Shown piece by piece: positions 23,882-33,800 of a stretch of 64,000 nucleotides of DNA. The first letter of the stretch is position 1. Every line of letters begins with the position of its first letter. Source of the stretch: Pseudomonas guangdongensis (GTDB lineage Bacteria; Pseudomonadota; Gammaproteobacteria; Pseudomonadales; Pseudomonadaceae); assembly GCF_900105885.1 (NCBI RefSeq), contig NZ_LT629780.1, positions 992,001 to 1,056,000 on the forward strand. The letters are read 5' to 3'. The position numbers and the translations under genes were made by a program. Under the pieces are notes generated by a model. It was given only the letters and a program-made list of their open reading frames with translations. It was not told where the DNA came from and did not search any database.

Positions 23882-25033
23882 ATGGCAATAGCCTCCAGTG
23901 CCTACAAGAAAGCCCTGAGCGGCGCGTCGCAAGCCAAGGACGTGCTGGTCAGGATCGAGCGGGTGACGAAGAAGTTCGACGAAACCGTGGCGGTCGACGA
24001 TGTCTCGCTGACCATCCACAAGGGCGAGATCTTCGCCCTGCTCGGCGGCTCGGGCTCGGGCAAGTCGACCCTGCTGCGCATGCTGGCCGGCTTCGAGCGG
24101 CCCAGCGAGGGACGCATCTTCCTCGACGGCCAGGACATCACCGACCTGCCGCCCTACGAGCGGCCGATCAACATGATGTTCCAGTCCTATGCGCTGTTCC
24201 CGCACATGAGCGTCGAGCAGAACATCGCCTTCGGCCTCAAGCAGGACGGCCTGGCCAAGGACGAAATCGCCGCGCGCGTCGCCGAGATGCTCAAGCTGGT
24301 GCACATGACCCAGTACGCCAAGCGCAAGCCCCACCAGCTCTCCGGCGGCCAGCGCCAGCGCGTCGCGCTGGCCCGTTCGCTGGCAAAAAGGCCCAAGCTG
24401 CTGCTGCTCGACGAGCCGATGGGCGCGCTGGACAAGAAACTGCGCTCGCAGATGCAGCTGGAACTGGTGGAGATCATCGAGCGGGTCGGGGTGACCTGCG
24501 TGATGGTCACCCACGACCAGGAAGAGGCCATGACCATGGCCGCGCGCATCGCCATCATGAACCAGGGCTGGATCGCCCAGGTCGGCAGCCCGATGGACAT
24601 CTACGAGACCCCGGCCAGCCGCCTGGTCTGCGAGTTCATCGGCAACGTCAACCTGTTCGAGGGCACCCTGGTGCAGGACGACGCCGACCACGCGGTGATC
24701 GCCTGCCCGCAGCTGGAGCGGCCGATCTATGTCGGCCACGGCATCTCCACCCGTGCCGAGGAAAAGCAGGTCACCTACGCGCTGCGCCCGGAAAAGCTCC
24801 TGCTCAGCACGCAGATGCCCGAGGTCGAGCACGCCGACTACAACTGGTCGACCGGCAAGGTGCAGGACATCGCCTACCTCGGCGGCCATTCGGTGTACTA
24901 CGTCGAGCTGCCCTCGGGGCTGGTGGTGCAGGCGTTCATGGCCAACTCCGAGCGCCATGTGAAGCGTCCGACCTGGGACGACGCGGTGTACCTGCACTGG
25001 GTCGACGACAGCGGCGTGGTGCTGCAGGCATGA
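23882..25033 (+). CDS. spuF: Polyamine ABC transporter ATP-binding protein SpuF (PotA/PotG-like)
   Basis: This 383-residue ATPase powers polyamine import. Walker A is GGSGSGKST with Lys61. The signature is LSGGQRQR and Walker B is LLLLDEPMGALD. A C-terminal TOBE domain (about residues 280-375) includes YALRPEKLLLS. GGGAG lies about 7 bases before the ATG. Its stop overlaps the spuG start as ATGA. An in-frame ATG much further upstream (about 23840) has no support. Confidence 0.95.
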   Translation: MAIASSAYKKALSGASQAKDVLVRIERVTKKFDETVAVDDVSLTIHKGEIFALLGGSGSGKSTLLRMLAGFERPSEGRIFLDGQDITDLPPYERPINMMFQSYALFPHMSVEQNIAFGLKQDGLAKDEIAARVAEMLKLVHMTQYAKRKPHQLSGGQRQRVALARSLAKRPKLLLLDEPMGALDKKLRSQMQLELVEIIERVGVTCVMVTHDQEEAMTMAARIAIMNQGWIAQVGSPMDIYETPASRLVCEFIGNVNLFEGTLVQDDADHAVIACPQLERPIYVGHGISTRAEEKQVTYALRPEKLLLSTQMPEVEHADYNWSTGKVQDIAYLGGHSVYYVELPSGLVVQAFMANSERHVKRPTWDDAVYLHWVDDSGVVLQA

Positions 25034-25932
25034 ACAGGCTCCTGCGACTGTTGCCCAGCGGCCGCCAGATGGTCATCGGCGTGCCCTTCGTCTGGCTGCT
25101 GCTGTTCTTCCTGCTGCCCTTCGCCATCGTGGTGAAGATCAGCTTCGCCAGCGCCGCAGTGGCCATCCCGCCGTACACCGAGGTGATCCAGTACGTCGAC
25201 CAGCAGCTGCAGGTGCTGCTCAACCTCGGCAACTACATCTTCCTCGGCGAGGACGAGCTGTACCTGTCGGCCTACCTCGGCTCGCTGAAGATCGCCGCGG
25301 TCAGCACCCTGCTGTGCCTGCTGCTCGGCTACCCGATGGCCTACGCCATCGCCCGCGCGCCGCGCGAGCTGCAGACCGTGCTGCTGCTGCTGATCATGAT
25401 GCCGACCTGGACCGCGATCCTGATCCGCGTCTACGCCTGGATGGGCATCCTCGGTAACAACGGCCTGCTCAACAGCGCGCTGCTGGGCCTGGGACTGATC
25501 GACGAGCCGCTGCAGATCCTCAACACCGACATCGCGGTGTACATCGGCATCGTCTACTCCTACCTGCCGTTCATGGTGCTGCCGCTCTACGCCAACCTGG
25601 TCAAGCACGACCCCAGCCTGCTGGAAGCCGCCGCCGACCTGGGTGCGCGCAGCCTGACCAGCTTCTGGAAGATCACCGTGCCGCTGTCGAAGAACGGCAT
25701 CGTCGCCGGCTGCATGCTGGTGTTCATCCCGGCGGTCGGCGAGTTCGTGATCCCCGAACTGCTCGGCGGGCCGCAGACCCTGATGATCGGCAAGGTGCTC
25801 TGGCAGGAGTTCTTCAACAACCGCGACTGGCCGGTGGCCGCGGCGCTGGCAGTGATCATGCTGGCGATCCTGATCGTGCCGATCGTGCTGTTCAATCGCA
25901 ACCAGGCCAAGGAACTGGAGGGCAAGCCATGA
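25030..25932 (+). CDS. spuG: Polyamine ABC transporter permease SpuG (PotB/PotH-like)
   Basis: This 300-residue inner-membrane permease has six hydrophobic helices, beginning with FVWLLLFFLLPFAIVVKISFA. The ATPase-contact loop near residue 200 reads LLEAAADLGARSLTSFWKIT. The start overlaps spuF by 4 bases and its end overlaps spuH by 4 bases, indicating one translationally coupled unit. Confidence 0.95.
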   Translation: MNRLLRLLPSGRQMVIGVPFVWLLLFFLLPFAIVVKISFASAAVAIPPYTEVIQYVDQQLQVLLNLGNYIFLGEDELYLSAYLGSLKIAAVSTLLCLLLGYPMAYAIARAPRELQTVLLLLIMMPTWTAILIRVYAWMGILGNNGLLNSALLGLGLIDEPLQILNTDIAVYIGIVYSYLPFMVLPLYANLVKHDPSLLEAAADLGARSLTSFWKITVPLSKNGIVAGCMLVFIPAVGEFVIPELLGGPQTLMIGKVLWQEFFNNRDWPVAAALAVIMLAILIVPIVLFNRNQAKELEGKP

Positions 25933-26774
25933 AGCGCTGGAGCTTCACCAACCTGATGCTGGTGGCGGGCCTGGCGTTCATCTACCTGCCGATGGTCATC
26001 CTGGTGATCTACTCGTTCAACGCCTCGCGGCTGGTGACGGTGTGGGGCGGCTGGTCGGTGCAGTGGTACACCGGCCTGCTCGACAACGCCCAGCTGATGG
26101 GCGCGGTGATGCGCTCGCTGGAGGTGGCCTTCTACACCGCCATCGCCGCCACCGCGCTGGGTACCCTGGCCGCCTTCGTGCTGACCCGCATCCCGCGCTT
26201 CAGGGGCCGCACCCTGTTCGGCGGGCTGGTCACCGCGCCGCTGGTGATGCCCGAGGTGATCACCGGCCTGTCGCTGCTGCTGCTGTTCGTGGCCATGGCC
26301 CAGCTGATCGGCTGGCCGGCGCAGCGCGGCCTGCTGACCATCTGGATCGCCCACACCACCTTCTGCTCGGCCTATGTCGCGGTGATCGTCTCGGCGCGCC
26401 TGCGCGAGCTGGACCTGTCCATCGAGGAAGCGGCGATGGACCTGGGCGCGCGGCCGTGGAAGGTGTTCCTGCTGATCACCATCCCGATGATCGCGCCGTC
26501 GCTGGCCGCCGGGGCGATGATGTCCTTCGCCCTGTCGCTGGACGATCTGGTGCTGGCCAGCTTCGTCTCCGGCCCCGGCGCCACCACCCTGCCGATGGAG
26601 ATCTTCTCCGCGGTGCGCATGGGGGTGAAGCCGGAGATCAACGCGGTGGCCAGCCTGATCCTGCTCTCGGTGTCGCTGTTCACCTTCCTCGCCTGGTACT
26701 TCACCCGCCGCGCCGAGGAGCGCCGCAAGCGCGCCATGCAGCAGGCCATGCTGGAAACCGCCAGCGGCGGCTGA
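25929..26774 (+). CDS. spuH: Polyamine ABC transporter permease SpuH (PotC/PotI-like)
   Basis: This 281-residue permease partner of SpuG has the EAA loop SIEEAAMDLGARPWKVFLLI and six transmembrane segments, starting with NLMLVAGLAFIYLPMVILV. It is the last gene of the transporter unit and is followed by a strong bidirectional hairpin. Confidence 0.95.
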   Translation: MKRWSFTNLMLVAGLAFIYLPMVILVIYSFNASRLVTVWGGWSVQWYTGLLDNAQLMGAVMRSLEVAFYTAIAATALGTLAAFVLTRIPRFRGRTLFGGLVTAPLVMPEVITGLSLLLLFVAMAQLIGWPAQRGLLTIWIAHTTFCSAYVAVIVSARLRELDLSIEEAAMDLGARPWKVFLLITIPMIAPSLAAGAMMSFALSLDDLVLASFVSGPGATTLPMEIFSAVRMGVKPEINAVASLILLSVSLFTFLAWYFTRRAEERRKRAMQQAMLETASGG

Positions 26775-26798
26775 AGCGGCGGCCGTGCGCCGACCACG

Positions 26799-26838
26799 AA
26801 CGACACAGGGCCACCCCTCGGGGTGGCCCTGTGTCGTT
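26799..26838. terminator. Bidirectional terminator between spuH and sco, 19-bp perfect arms
   Basis: The 19-base arms at 26799-26817 and 26820-26838 are perfectly complementary. T-containing sequence follows on the plus strand. It separates the convergent spu and sco operons. Confidence 0.8.
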
Positions 26839-26948
26839 TGGCGCGCAGGAAAAGCGCCGCAGTCGTGCCACAGGGTAGAGACCCCGCGCAGCGATTTTCC
26901 ACCGGGGCACCCGCGGCGGCGGCAAAGGCCGCGCGGCCGTGCTCCGCC

Positions 26949-27581
26949 CTACTCCTGGCGCAGCAGCGCCGGCAGCTGCGCGGCCAGCTTGTCGACGTTC
27001 AGCGGCGCGCGGATGAAGCCGCGCTGGCGGCCGTCCGGGCCGATGATCGCCAGGTTGCCGCTGTGATCCACCGTGTAGCGCTCCTGGCGGGTATCGCCGG
27101 GGATGAACGGGATGCTTACCGCCGCGGCGAGCTTCTGGATGTCCGCCAGCTCGCCGGTCAGGCCGTGGTAGCCGGCGTTGTAGAAGCCCAGGTACTGGCG
27201 CAGCTGCTCGGGGGTGTCGCGCTGCGGATCGACGCTGACCATGATCACCTGGTAGCGCTCGAGCAGCTCGGCCGGCAGCCGGCCGCGCAGCTGGCGCAGC
27301 TCGGCGAGGGTGGTCGGGCAGATGTCCGGGCAGAAGGTGTAGCCGAAGAACAGCAGGGTCCAGCGGCCGGTGAGCCGGTCCAGCGCCTGCGCCTCGCCCT
27401 GCTCGTCGAGCAGGCTCAGCGCCGGCAGCGCGCGACTCTGCGGCAGCAGGACGATGCCGGCATCCAGCAGCGCGGCCGGGTCCTGCTGCTGCGGCGCGTT
27501 GAGCACCTTGCCGACGGTGAGGCCGAGCACCAGGGCGACGACGGCGACGAGGATGAGGACGGTCTTGTGGGTTCGGGTCAT
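26949..27581 (-). CDS. SCO1/SenC family copper chaperone
   Basis: This 210-residue protein has an N-terminal membrane anchor (VLILVAVVALVLGLTVG). The thioredoxin-like domain carries the copper-binding CxxxC (Cys84 and Cys88 in FCPDICP) and the distal ligand His172 (TVDHSGN). It delivers copper to the CuA or CuB site of cytochrome oxidase or acts as a redox partner. It follows ctaB by 60 bases in the same direction. Confidence 0.94.
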   Translation of the reverse strand: MTRTHKTVLILVAVVALVLGLTVGKVLNAPQQQDPAALLDAGIVLLPQSRALPALSLLDEQGEAQALDRLTGRWTLLFFGYTFCPDICPTTLAELRQLRGRLPAELLERYQVIMVSVDPQRDTPEQLRQYLGFYNAGYHGLTGELADIQKLAAAVSIPFIPGDTRQERYTVDHSGNLAIIGPDGRQRGFIRAPLNVDKLAAQLPALLRQE

Positions 27582-27641
27582 GGGCTCTCTTCGCGGAAAC
27601 GGTGGCCGGCGCGGCGCCGGCCGGGACAGGGTCGCCGCGAC

Positions 27642-28538
27642 TCACCACGGCGGCGGCAGATGGTGATCCACCAGCAGCACGATGAACAGGGCGAACAGGT
27701 AGGTAATAGAGTACTTGAAGGTCCGCAGCGCGGCCTGCGGTCGGCTGTCACGGTACAGCGCCCAGGCCCAGTCGAGGAAGCGCGCGCCGAGCAGCAGCGC
27801 GCCGGCCAGGTACAGCGGCCCGCTCATGTGGATGACGAAGGGCAGCAGGCTGACGGCGAACAGGATCAGCGTGTAGAGCAGGATGTGCAGCTTGGTGTAG
27901 CGCTCGCCGTGGGTCACCGGCAGCATCGGGATCTCGGCCCTGGCGTAGTCGTCCTTGCGGTGGATGGCCAGCGCCCAGAAGTGCGGCGGCGTCCAGGCGA
28001 AGATGATCAGCACCAGCAGCAGCGCCTCGGCGTCCAGCCGGCCGCTCACCGCGGTCCAGCCGAGCAGCGGCGGCGCCGCCCCGGCCAGCCCGCCGATGAC
28101 GATGTTCTGCGGCGTGGCGCGCTTGAGGAAACCGGTGTAGATCGCCGCATAGCCGAGCAGCGAGGCCAGGGTCAGCCAGGCGGTCAGCACGTTGGTGAAG
28201 GCCAGCAGCAGCGCCTGCCCGGCCAGCGCCAGCAGCAGGGCGAAGGCCAGCGCCGCCGCCGGCGAGACGCGCCCGGCCACCAGCGGCCGCAGGCGGGTGC
28301 GCGCCATCAGCGCGTCGATGCGCCGGTCCACCACATGGTTGACCGCCGCCGCCGCGCCGGCGCACAGGCCGATGCCCAGGTTGCCGAACAGCAGCACCGG
28401 CCAGGCCACCCAGCCGTCGCTGGCGAGGAACATGCCGACCAGCGCGGTGATCAGCATCAGCACCACCACCTTGGGTTTGGTCAGCTCCAGATAGTCGCGC
28501 CAGCCGGCGCGGCTGCGTGTTGCGCTCAGGGTTGCCAT
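27642..28538 (-). CDS. ctaB: Protohaem IX farnesyltransferase (haem O synthase)
   Basis: This 298-residue UbiA-family membrane prenyltransferase makes haem O from haem B and farnesyl diphosphate. The first Asp-rich motif is NHVVDRRIDALMARTR (about residues 68-83), followed by further polar motifs such as HRKDDYARAEIPMLPV (about 190-205). About eight or nine helices are visible. GGGGAG precedes the ATG at 28538. It also goes by cyoE. It lies between ctaA and sco, so haem A synthesis and copper delivery are co-transcribed. Confidence 0.95.
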   Translation of the reverse strand: MATLSATRSRAGWRDYLELTKPKVVVLMLITALVGMFLASDGWVAWPVLLFGNLGIGLCAGAAAAVNHVVDRRIDALMARTRLRPLVAGRVSPAAALAFALLLALAGQALLLAFTNVLTAWLTLASLLGYAAIYTGFLKRATPQNIVIGGLAGAAPPLLGWTAVSGRLDAEALLLVLIIFAWTPPHFWALAIHRKDDYARAEIPMLPVTHGERYTKLHILLYTLILFAVSLLPFVIHMSGPLYLAGALLLGARFLDWAWALYRDSRPQAALRTFKYSITYLFALFIVLLVDHHLPPPW

Positions 28539-28609
28539 GCTCGTCTCCCCCTCGTTGCCGTCGCTCCCGGCCGGCACGGCGCGAACGCCGCATCCGCCGG
28601 ACTCCCCCG

Positions 28610-29647
28610 TCACTCCGCCAGCGGCGCGGCCCCCGCGTACCGGGCGCGCTGCGTGGCCGGCGCCACCGCGCGCAGCCGGTAGTTGACCAGCACCAGCACC
28701 TGCAGCAGCAGCGCGCCGCCGAGGTTGTGGGCCACCGCCACGCCCAGCGGCAGGTGCAGCAGCACGTTGGCGATGCCCAGACTCACCTGCCCGGCCAGCG
28801 CCAGCGCCAGCAGCGCGGCGAGCCGCGTCAGCCCGGCGCGCCACAGCCGCACGGCCAGCGCCAGCAGCAGCAGCGCGACGACCAGCGCGCCGAGGCGGTG
28901 GCCGAGGTGAATGGCGGTGCGCGCCGCGCTGTCGAGCTGGCCGCCCAGGTAGTTGGGGCCGATCTGCTGGGTCAGGTGGAAGCCGTTGGCGAAGTCGGTG
29001 TCCGGCCACCACTGCCCATGGCAGGTAGGCAGGTCGACGCAGGCCAGCGCCGCGTAGTTGCTGCTCACCCAGCCGCCCAGGGCGATCTGCGCCACCAGCA
29101 GCGCCAGCGCCGCGCCGGCCAGACGGCGCAGACCGCGCGGTGCGGCAGCCGGCGCGACGCGCCCGGACAGGCGCAGGCTGAGCAGAAACAGCAGGCTGAG
29201 GGTGGCGAAGCCGCCGAGCAGGTGCGCGGTGACCACCTGCGGCCACAGCTTGAGGGTCACCGTCCACATGCCGAAAGCCGCCTGCAGCACCACCAGCCCC
29301 AGCAGCGCCAGCGGCAGGCGCAGCGGCTGACCGTCAGCCACGCGCCGGCGCAGCGCCTGCACCGCCAGGCTCAGCACCAGCAGGCCGAGCAGACCGGCGA
29401 AGTAGCGGTGGACCATCTCGATCCAGCCCTTGGCCACCTCCAGCGGCGCCTCGGGGAAGCGTTCCTCGGCCAGCGCCTGACCGTGCTCGCTCATCGGCAC
29501 GCCGAGAAAGCCGTAGCAGCCCGGCCAGTCGGGACAGCCGAGGCCGGCGTGGCTGAGCCGGGTATAGGCGCCGAGCAGCACCACCAGCAAGGCCAGCAGC
29601 GTGGCGGCAAGGGCCAGTCCGAAATCCGTTCGGGTCGGGGTCGCCAT
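28610..29647 (-). CDS. ctaA: Haem A synthase (COX15/CtaA family)
   Basis: This 345-residue, eight-helix membrane enzyme oxidises haem O to haem A. Family hallmarks are GAYTRLSHAGLGCPDWPGCYG at the first periplasmic loop (cited here as TRLSHAGLGCPDWPGC), EMVHRYFAGLLGL with a haem-ligand histidine, and TAIHLGHRLGALVVALLL with another. The GGGGAGG site 7 bases before ATG 29647 sets the start; an upstream ATG is unlikely. The coxBAC genes that often precede it in Pseudomonas are replaced here by the tubulin-like cluster. Confidence 0.93.
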   Translation of the reverse strand: MATPTRTDFGLALAATLLALLVVLLGAYTRLSHAGLGCPDWPGCYGFLGVPMSEHGQALAEERFPEAPLEVAKGWIEMVHRYFAGLLGLLVLSLAVQALRRRVADGQPLRLPLALLGLVVLQAAFGMWTVTLKLWPQVVTAHLLGGFATLSLLFLLSLRLSGRVAPAAAPRGLRRLAGAALALLVAQIALGGWVSSNYAALACVDLPTCHGQWWPDTDFANGFHLTQQIGPNYLGGQLDSAARTAIHLGHRLGALVVALLLLALAVRLWRAGLTRLAALLALALAGQVSLGIANVLLHLPLGVAVAHNLGGALLLQVLVLVNYRLRAVAPATQRARYAGAAPLAE

Positions 29648-29858
29648 GACGGTTCCTCCCCCTGGGGCCTGCATGGGCGGGCCGCGCGAGCGCGCGACCC
29701 GGCGCATCGGCAGCCTCCCCCCGGAGCGCCGCCTCTGCCGTTGAATCTAGCAGCCGTGGCGCAAAGCACACGCTGGGGTCGTCGATGCCACACGCAGCCG
29801 CCCCCGGCGCAGCCTGTTCAGGGCGGCGCCGGCGGCGGGCTTCAGGGGATGGGCGGGG

Positions 29859-30857
29859 TTATTCGAGGATGCTGCTGCGCAGGGTATTGCGCTTCTGCTG
29901 CTCGCCGGCGCCCGGCAACGCGCCGCCGAAGCCGCCCGGCTGGCGCGGCTCGGGAGCGGAGCGGGGCTTGGGCGGCAGCGCCGAACGGGCCTGCTCGAAG
30001 ACATCCTGCGCCGGGCCGAAGCCGGCACGCGGCGAATTGCCGGGCAGGTAGACCGGCTGTTCCTGCCGCCGCTGCAGCGCCTGCTGGCGTGCCGCCTCGC
30101 GCAAGGCCTGGGCCTGTGCCGCCAGACGGGCCTGCTCCTGCTCGCGACGCCGTTGCTCGTCGAGGCGGCGCTGTTCCTGAGCCAGCTCCTCGCGCTGGCG
30201 CTGCACCTCGCGGCGGGCCTGCTCCTCGCGCTGGCGGGCAAGCTCGCGCTCGTGCTGGCGCTGCGCCTCCAGACGCAGGCGCTCTTCTCGCTCGCGCAGC
30301 TCGGCCTCGCGGCGCAGATTCTGCTGCTGGGTGCTCTGCGCCAGCAGGCGCTGGGCGGCGACCGAGCCGGGATACTGCTGCAGGGCCTGACTGGCTTCCC
30401 GCTCGCTGCAGGCATAGTCGCCGGCGGCGAAGCAGCGTTCGGCCGCCGCCAGATCCGGCCCGGCGGGTGCACGGCCGAGCCAGGCATAGGTGCCGCCGCC
30501 GACCAGCAGGGCAACGGCAGCGACCAGCGGCCACCTCTTCGTCGCCCGGGGGCGTACGGCCTCGACGCTGGCCGGCGCAGCGCCGGCGGGAGGCAGTCGC
30601 TCAGCGCGCACCAGCTTCTCCGGCGGCAGCTCGACGGCGGCGGCCTGAGGCACGCCCGGCGCAGCGACCAGCGTCGCTGCCGCTGCGGGGGCTGCAGGAG
30701 CAGGTGGCGGCGCGACCGGCGGTACCGGTGCTGTCTGTACCGGCGCACAGGCCACGCCGCAGTAGGGGCAGAAGGACACCGGCCCGCCCAGCGGGCTGCC
30801 GCAGCCGGGGGCGGTGCAGCTACGCAGCGGAGCGGCAGGGTTGGCGTTCTCGGACAT
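29859..30857 (-). CDS. Zinc-ribbon, transmembrane, coiled-coil protein of the tubulin-like cluster
   Basis: This 332-residue protein is of unknown function. It has a zinc ribbon with Cys14, Cys19, Cys30 and Cys33 (CTAPGC...CPYC). A Pro/Ala-rich linker spans about 38-75 and one transmembrane helix about 109-127 (RWPLVAAVALLVGGGTYAW). A short TPR-like helix pair follows (about 136-176), then a highly charged coiled coil (about 178-264, rich in RREEQ). The C-terminal tail is disordered. The ribbon probably faces the cytoplasm and the coiled coil the periplasm, or the reverse if insertion is inverted. It lies 15 bases after the tubulin-like gene and is the last gene of that cluster. Confidence 0.8.
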   Translation of the reverse strand: MSENANPAAPLRSCTAPGCGSPLGGPVSFCPYCGVACAPVQTAPVPPVAPPPAPAAPAAAATLVAAPGVPQAAAVELPPEKLVRAERLPPAGAAPASVEAVRPRATKRWPLVAAVALLVGGGTYAWLGRAPAGPDLAAAERCFAAGDYACSEREASQALQQYPGSVAAQRLLAQSTQQQNLRREAELREREERLRLEAQRQHERELARQREEQARREVQRQREELAQEQRRLDEQRRREQEQARLAAQAQALREAARQQALQRRQEQPVYLPGNSPRAGFGPAQDVFEQARSALPPKPRSAPEPRQPGGFGGALPGAGEQQKRNTLRSSILE

Positions 30858-30872
30858 GACCTCAGCCTCGCA

Positions 30873-33800
30873 TCAGTTCATCACCGGCGGCGGCGGTGCC
30901 ACCGGGGCGGCAGGGACGGGCGGCGCGAACAACCCGGCCAGCTCAGCCAGTTGTGCGGCCGGTTGCCAGTTGGCCAGTCCCTCGCGCCACAGCAGGCTGT
31001 CGCGGGTGACGTGGCCGCTCTGCGCGTACTGCTGCAGCAGGGCGAAGCTGTAGGGACCGTAGGTCTGCCCGGCCACGCTCAGGTGGTAGTCGTACTGCGG
31101 CTGCAGCGGCACGCCCGGCGGCGGGGGCGGCAGGCTGCCGGGCGGTGCCGGCGGAACCGCGGCCTGCGGCGCAGGCGCCGCGGCGGCGGGAAACGCCACA
31201 CTGGCGGGCGCCGCGGCCGCACCCAGCTGCTGCTCCAGCCAGCCGGCCTGGAAGAACTCGGCGCGCAGTTGCAGCTTCTCGCGGTGCTCGGGGTGTACCT
31301 CGTCGGCATACACATCGCCGCGCGAGCCGGCCAGGCGCTCGGCGAAGCGCTCCAGCTGGCCGGCGGCACGTTCCTTCCAGCTCTGCACCTGGCTGGCCGG
31401 ATGTTCGGCCAGACGCTGCTCGTACTCGCGCATCAGCAGTTCGGCAAGCTTGTAGGGGAAGGTCAGGAACAGGGTTTCCGCATTGCCGCCCTCGCCGGAG
31501 CGCTTGAGCGGACGGTAGGCCTGCTTGCGGCAGTCGTCGAACAGCGCAACCAGCGCGGCCAGCTGCTGCGGGCTGTGCAGGGTGTTCAGGCGTCGGCGTA
31601 CCTGCTCGACGATCTCCGTGCGCTGCAGGGCATCCAGGCCGTTCTGGCGCACCGCGAACTCGTCGCCGACGGCGAAGTTGTCGCCGTCGATGAGGATCTC
31701 GTACTTATCGTCGGCGCGGCGCTTGAGTACGCCGAGGGCGATGGCGTGCAGGTACAGCTTGAAGTCCTCGGCGAGCTGGCGGTACTGCTCCTGGGTCAGC
31801 TGGATCGGCTGGACGAACTGGCTGGTGCGCTTGTGGGTGTGCAGCGGGATCAGCTGGCTTTCCTTGCGGTAGCTGGCCAGGTAGGTGGGCAGCGGGGTCA
31901 GCGCCGGCGCCGGGAAGCCGCTCAGCTCGACGTAGCAGACCAGCTTGCCGGGGGTGCCGGATTCGATGAACTGCAGCTGGTCGGCGACCATCCCGGTGCC
32001 CTGCGGCAGCTCCTGCTGCAGCATCGCGCCGTACAGGCGCTTGAACTCGACGGCGTCCTTGACGCCGATCATGCAGGTGTAGTTCTGCCGGCCGATGCCG
32101 AAGCCGCCGGTCAGGCTCAGCGGCACCCAGGGCATGGCGCGCTGCAGCAGCAGGCGGAACTTCTCGCGCTGCTCCTCCGCGGTCAGCAACGCCAGCGCGG
32201 CCAGCAGCGGATCGCCGGTCGCCACCTGGGCGCTGGCCGGCAGCTGCTGCGCCGCCTTGTTGCGCAGCTTGAACAGCAGTTCCTCGCGACCCTCGTCGCT
32301 CTGCAGCTTGGCGAACAGGCTGCGCGAGCCGCCGAAGTCGGCGAAGGCGTCCTTGGCCCACTCGCGCAGCTCCGGCGACTGCGTCGGCATCTCGTCGCTG
32401 CCCTGCGGCAGCGCCAGGGGGATCAGGGTGGCGTGGCGTTCGCGGATGTGCGCGTCGATGCGCGCGATGTCCTCGTCGATGCCGGCCAGCAGGCTGTCGA
32501 CGGCATTGCGGCCGTCCTGCAGGCGGCCGACGAAGCCGCTCCACTGCACGCGTCCCTGGTGGTCGACGCCCTGCTTGCGGCCCAGCCAGTCGGACAGCTC
32601 GCGCAGCAGTACCGCGGCCTCGCGGGCCGCGACATGGCGCACGTAGAACAGCAGGCTGTCGCGCAGGGCTTCCTTGACCTGGCCGAGCACCGTCTCGGCC
32701 TGGCGCTCCTTGCCGCTCAGGCGCGCCAGCAGGCCCTTGCCGGTGGTTTCCTTGAGGCGCTCGAATTCGCGGGCCAGCTCGGCGGTTTCCAGCTTCTCGG
32801 CCAGTTCGGCGAAGCGCACGGCGTTGCGTTCGAGGGCCGGGACGATGCCGCTGGTTTCGTTCTCCAGGCGGTCCTTGAGCATTTCCACCAGCGCCAGGGT
32901 GTAATCCAGTCCGCCGCGCTCGTCGTCGTCCAGGCGGCGGAACAGCTGCTCGGGCAGCGCGTCCTCGCAGGTCAGTGCGGCCAGACGCTTGAGACGGTTC
33001 TCGCGGATCAGCGCCTCGTGGTTGTGCTCGGCGCTGTCGACCCGGTTGCCCTTGGTGTCGCGGTCGAGCTGCTGCTGGATCTCGCGCACGTGCTGCAGCC
33101 ACTGGTCCTTGTCGGCGCCGCCATGCAGCAGCTGCTCGAACAGGTGCTCGACCTTCTGCTCGATCTGCGCGCCGACGCTCAGCCCGCCCTCGACCTGCAG
33201 CAGGTCGTCGGCGACCTGGTAGTGGGTGAACTCGCCGGTGGCGTGGGTCAGTTCGACCTTGGCGAGGAACTCCGGCAGTTCGGTGAAGGTGCGCGGGACG
33301 ATGGCCAGCTGCTCGCGCAGGAAGTCGTCGCGCTCCTTGTCGGTCGGCCGGTTGCCGTTGAAGCCGGCGTTGGCGATGCCGAAGAAGGCCTTGAGCATCT
33401 GCTGCACCTGGCGGTGCAGGCGCACGTTCTGGCGGGCGTCGACCTGGGTGTCGAGCACCGCCTGGCCGAGCGAGGAGTAATGGGTGGTGAAGCGCAGTTC
33501 GGTGTCGTCGCCGTAATCCTGGGGCAGGCGTACGCGGTGCGGCTTGATCTTGTGCTGGTTCTGGTTGACCGCCACGGTGCGCTTGCCGTTGGCGAAGTCC
33601 TGGGAGGTGAAGTCGCTGAAGAAGACGTCCGAGAGCATCTCGTAGAGGTCTTCCATGTCGCCGGTCTTGGCCTGGGCGACGTTGGTGTTGTCGATGATGT
33701 AGGCGTCGTCGTAGGGCCGGTTGTCGATGAACAGGTTGTCCAATGCATCCCACTGCTGGACCAGGCGATGGCCGCGCAGGGCGGTTTCCAGCTCCATCAG

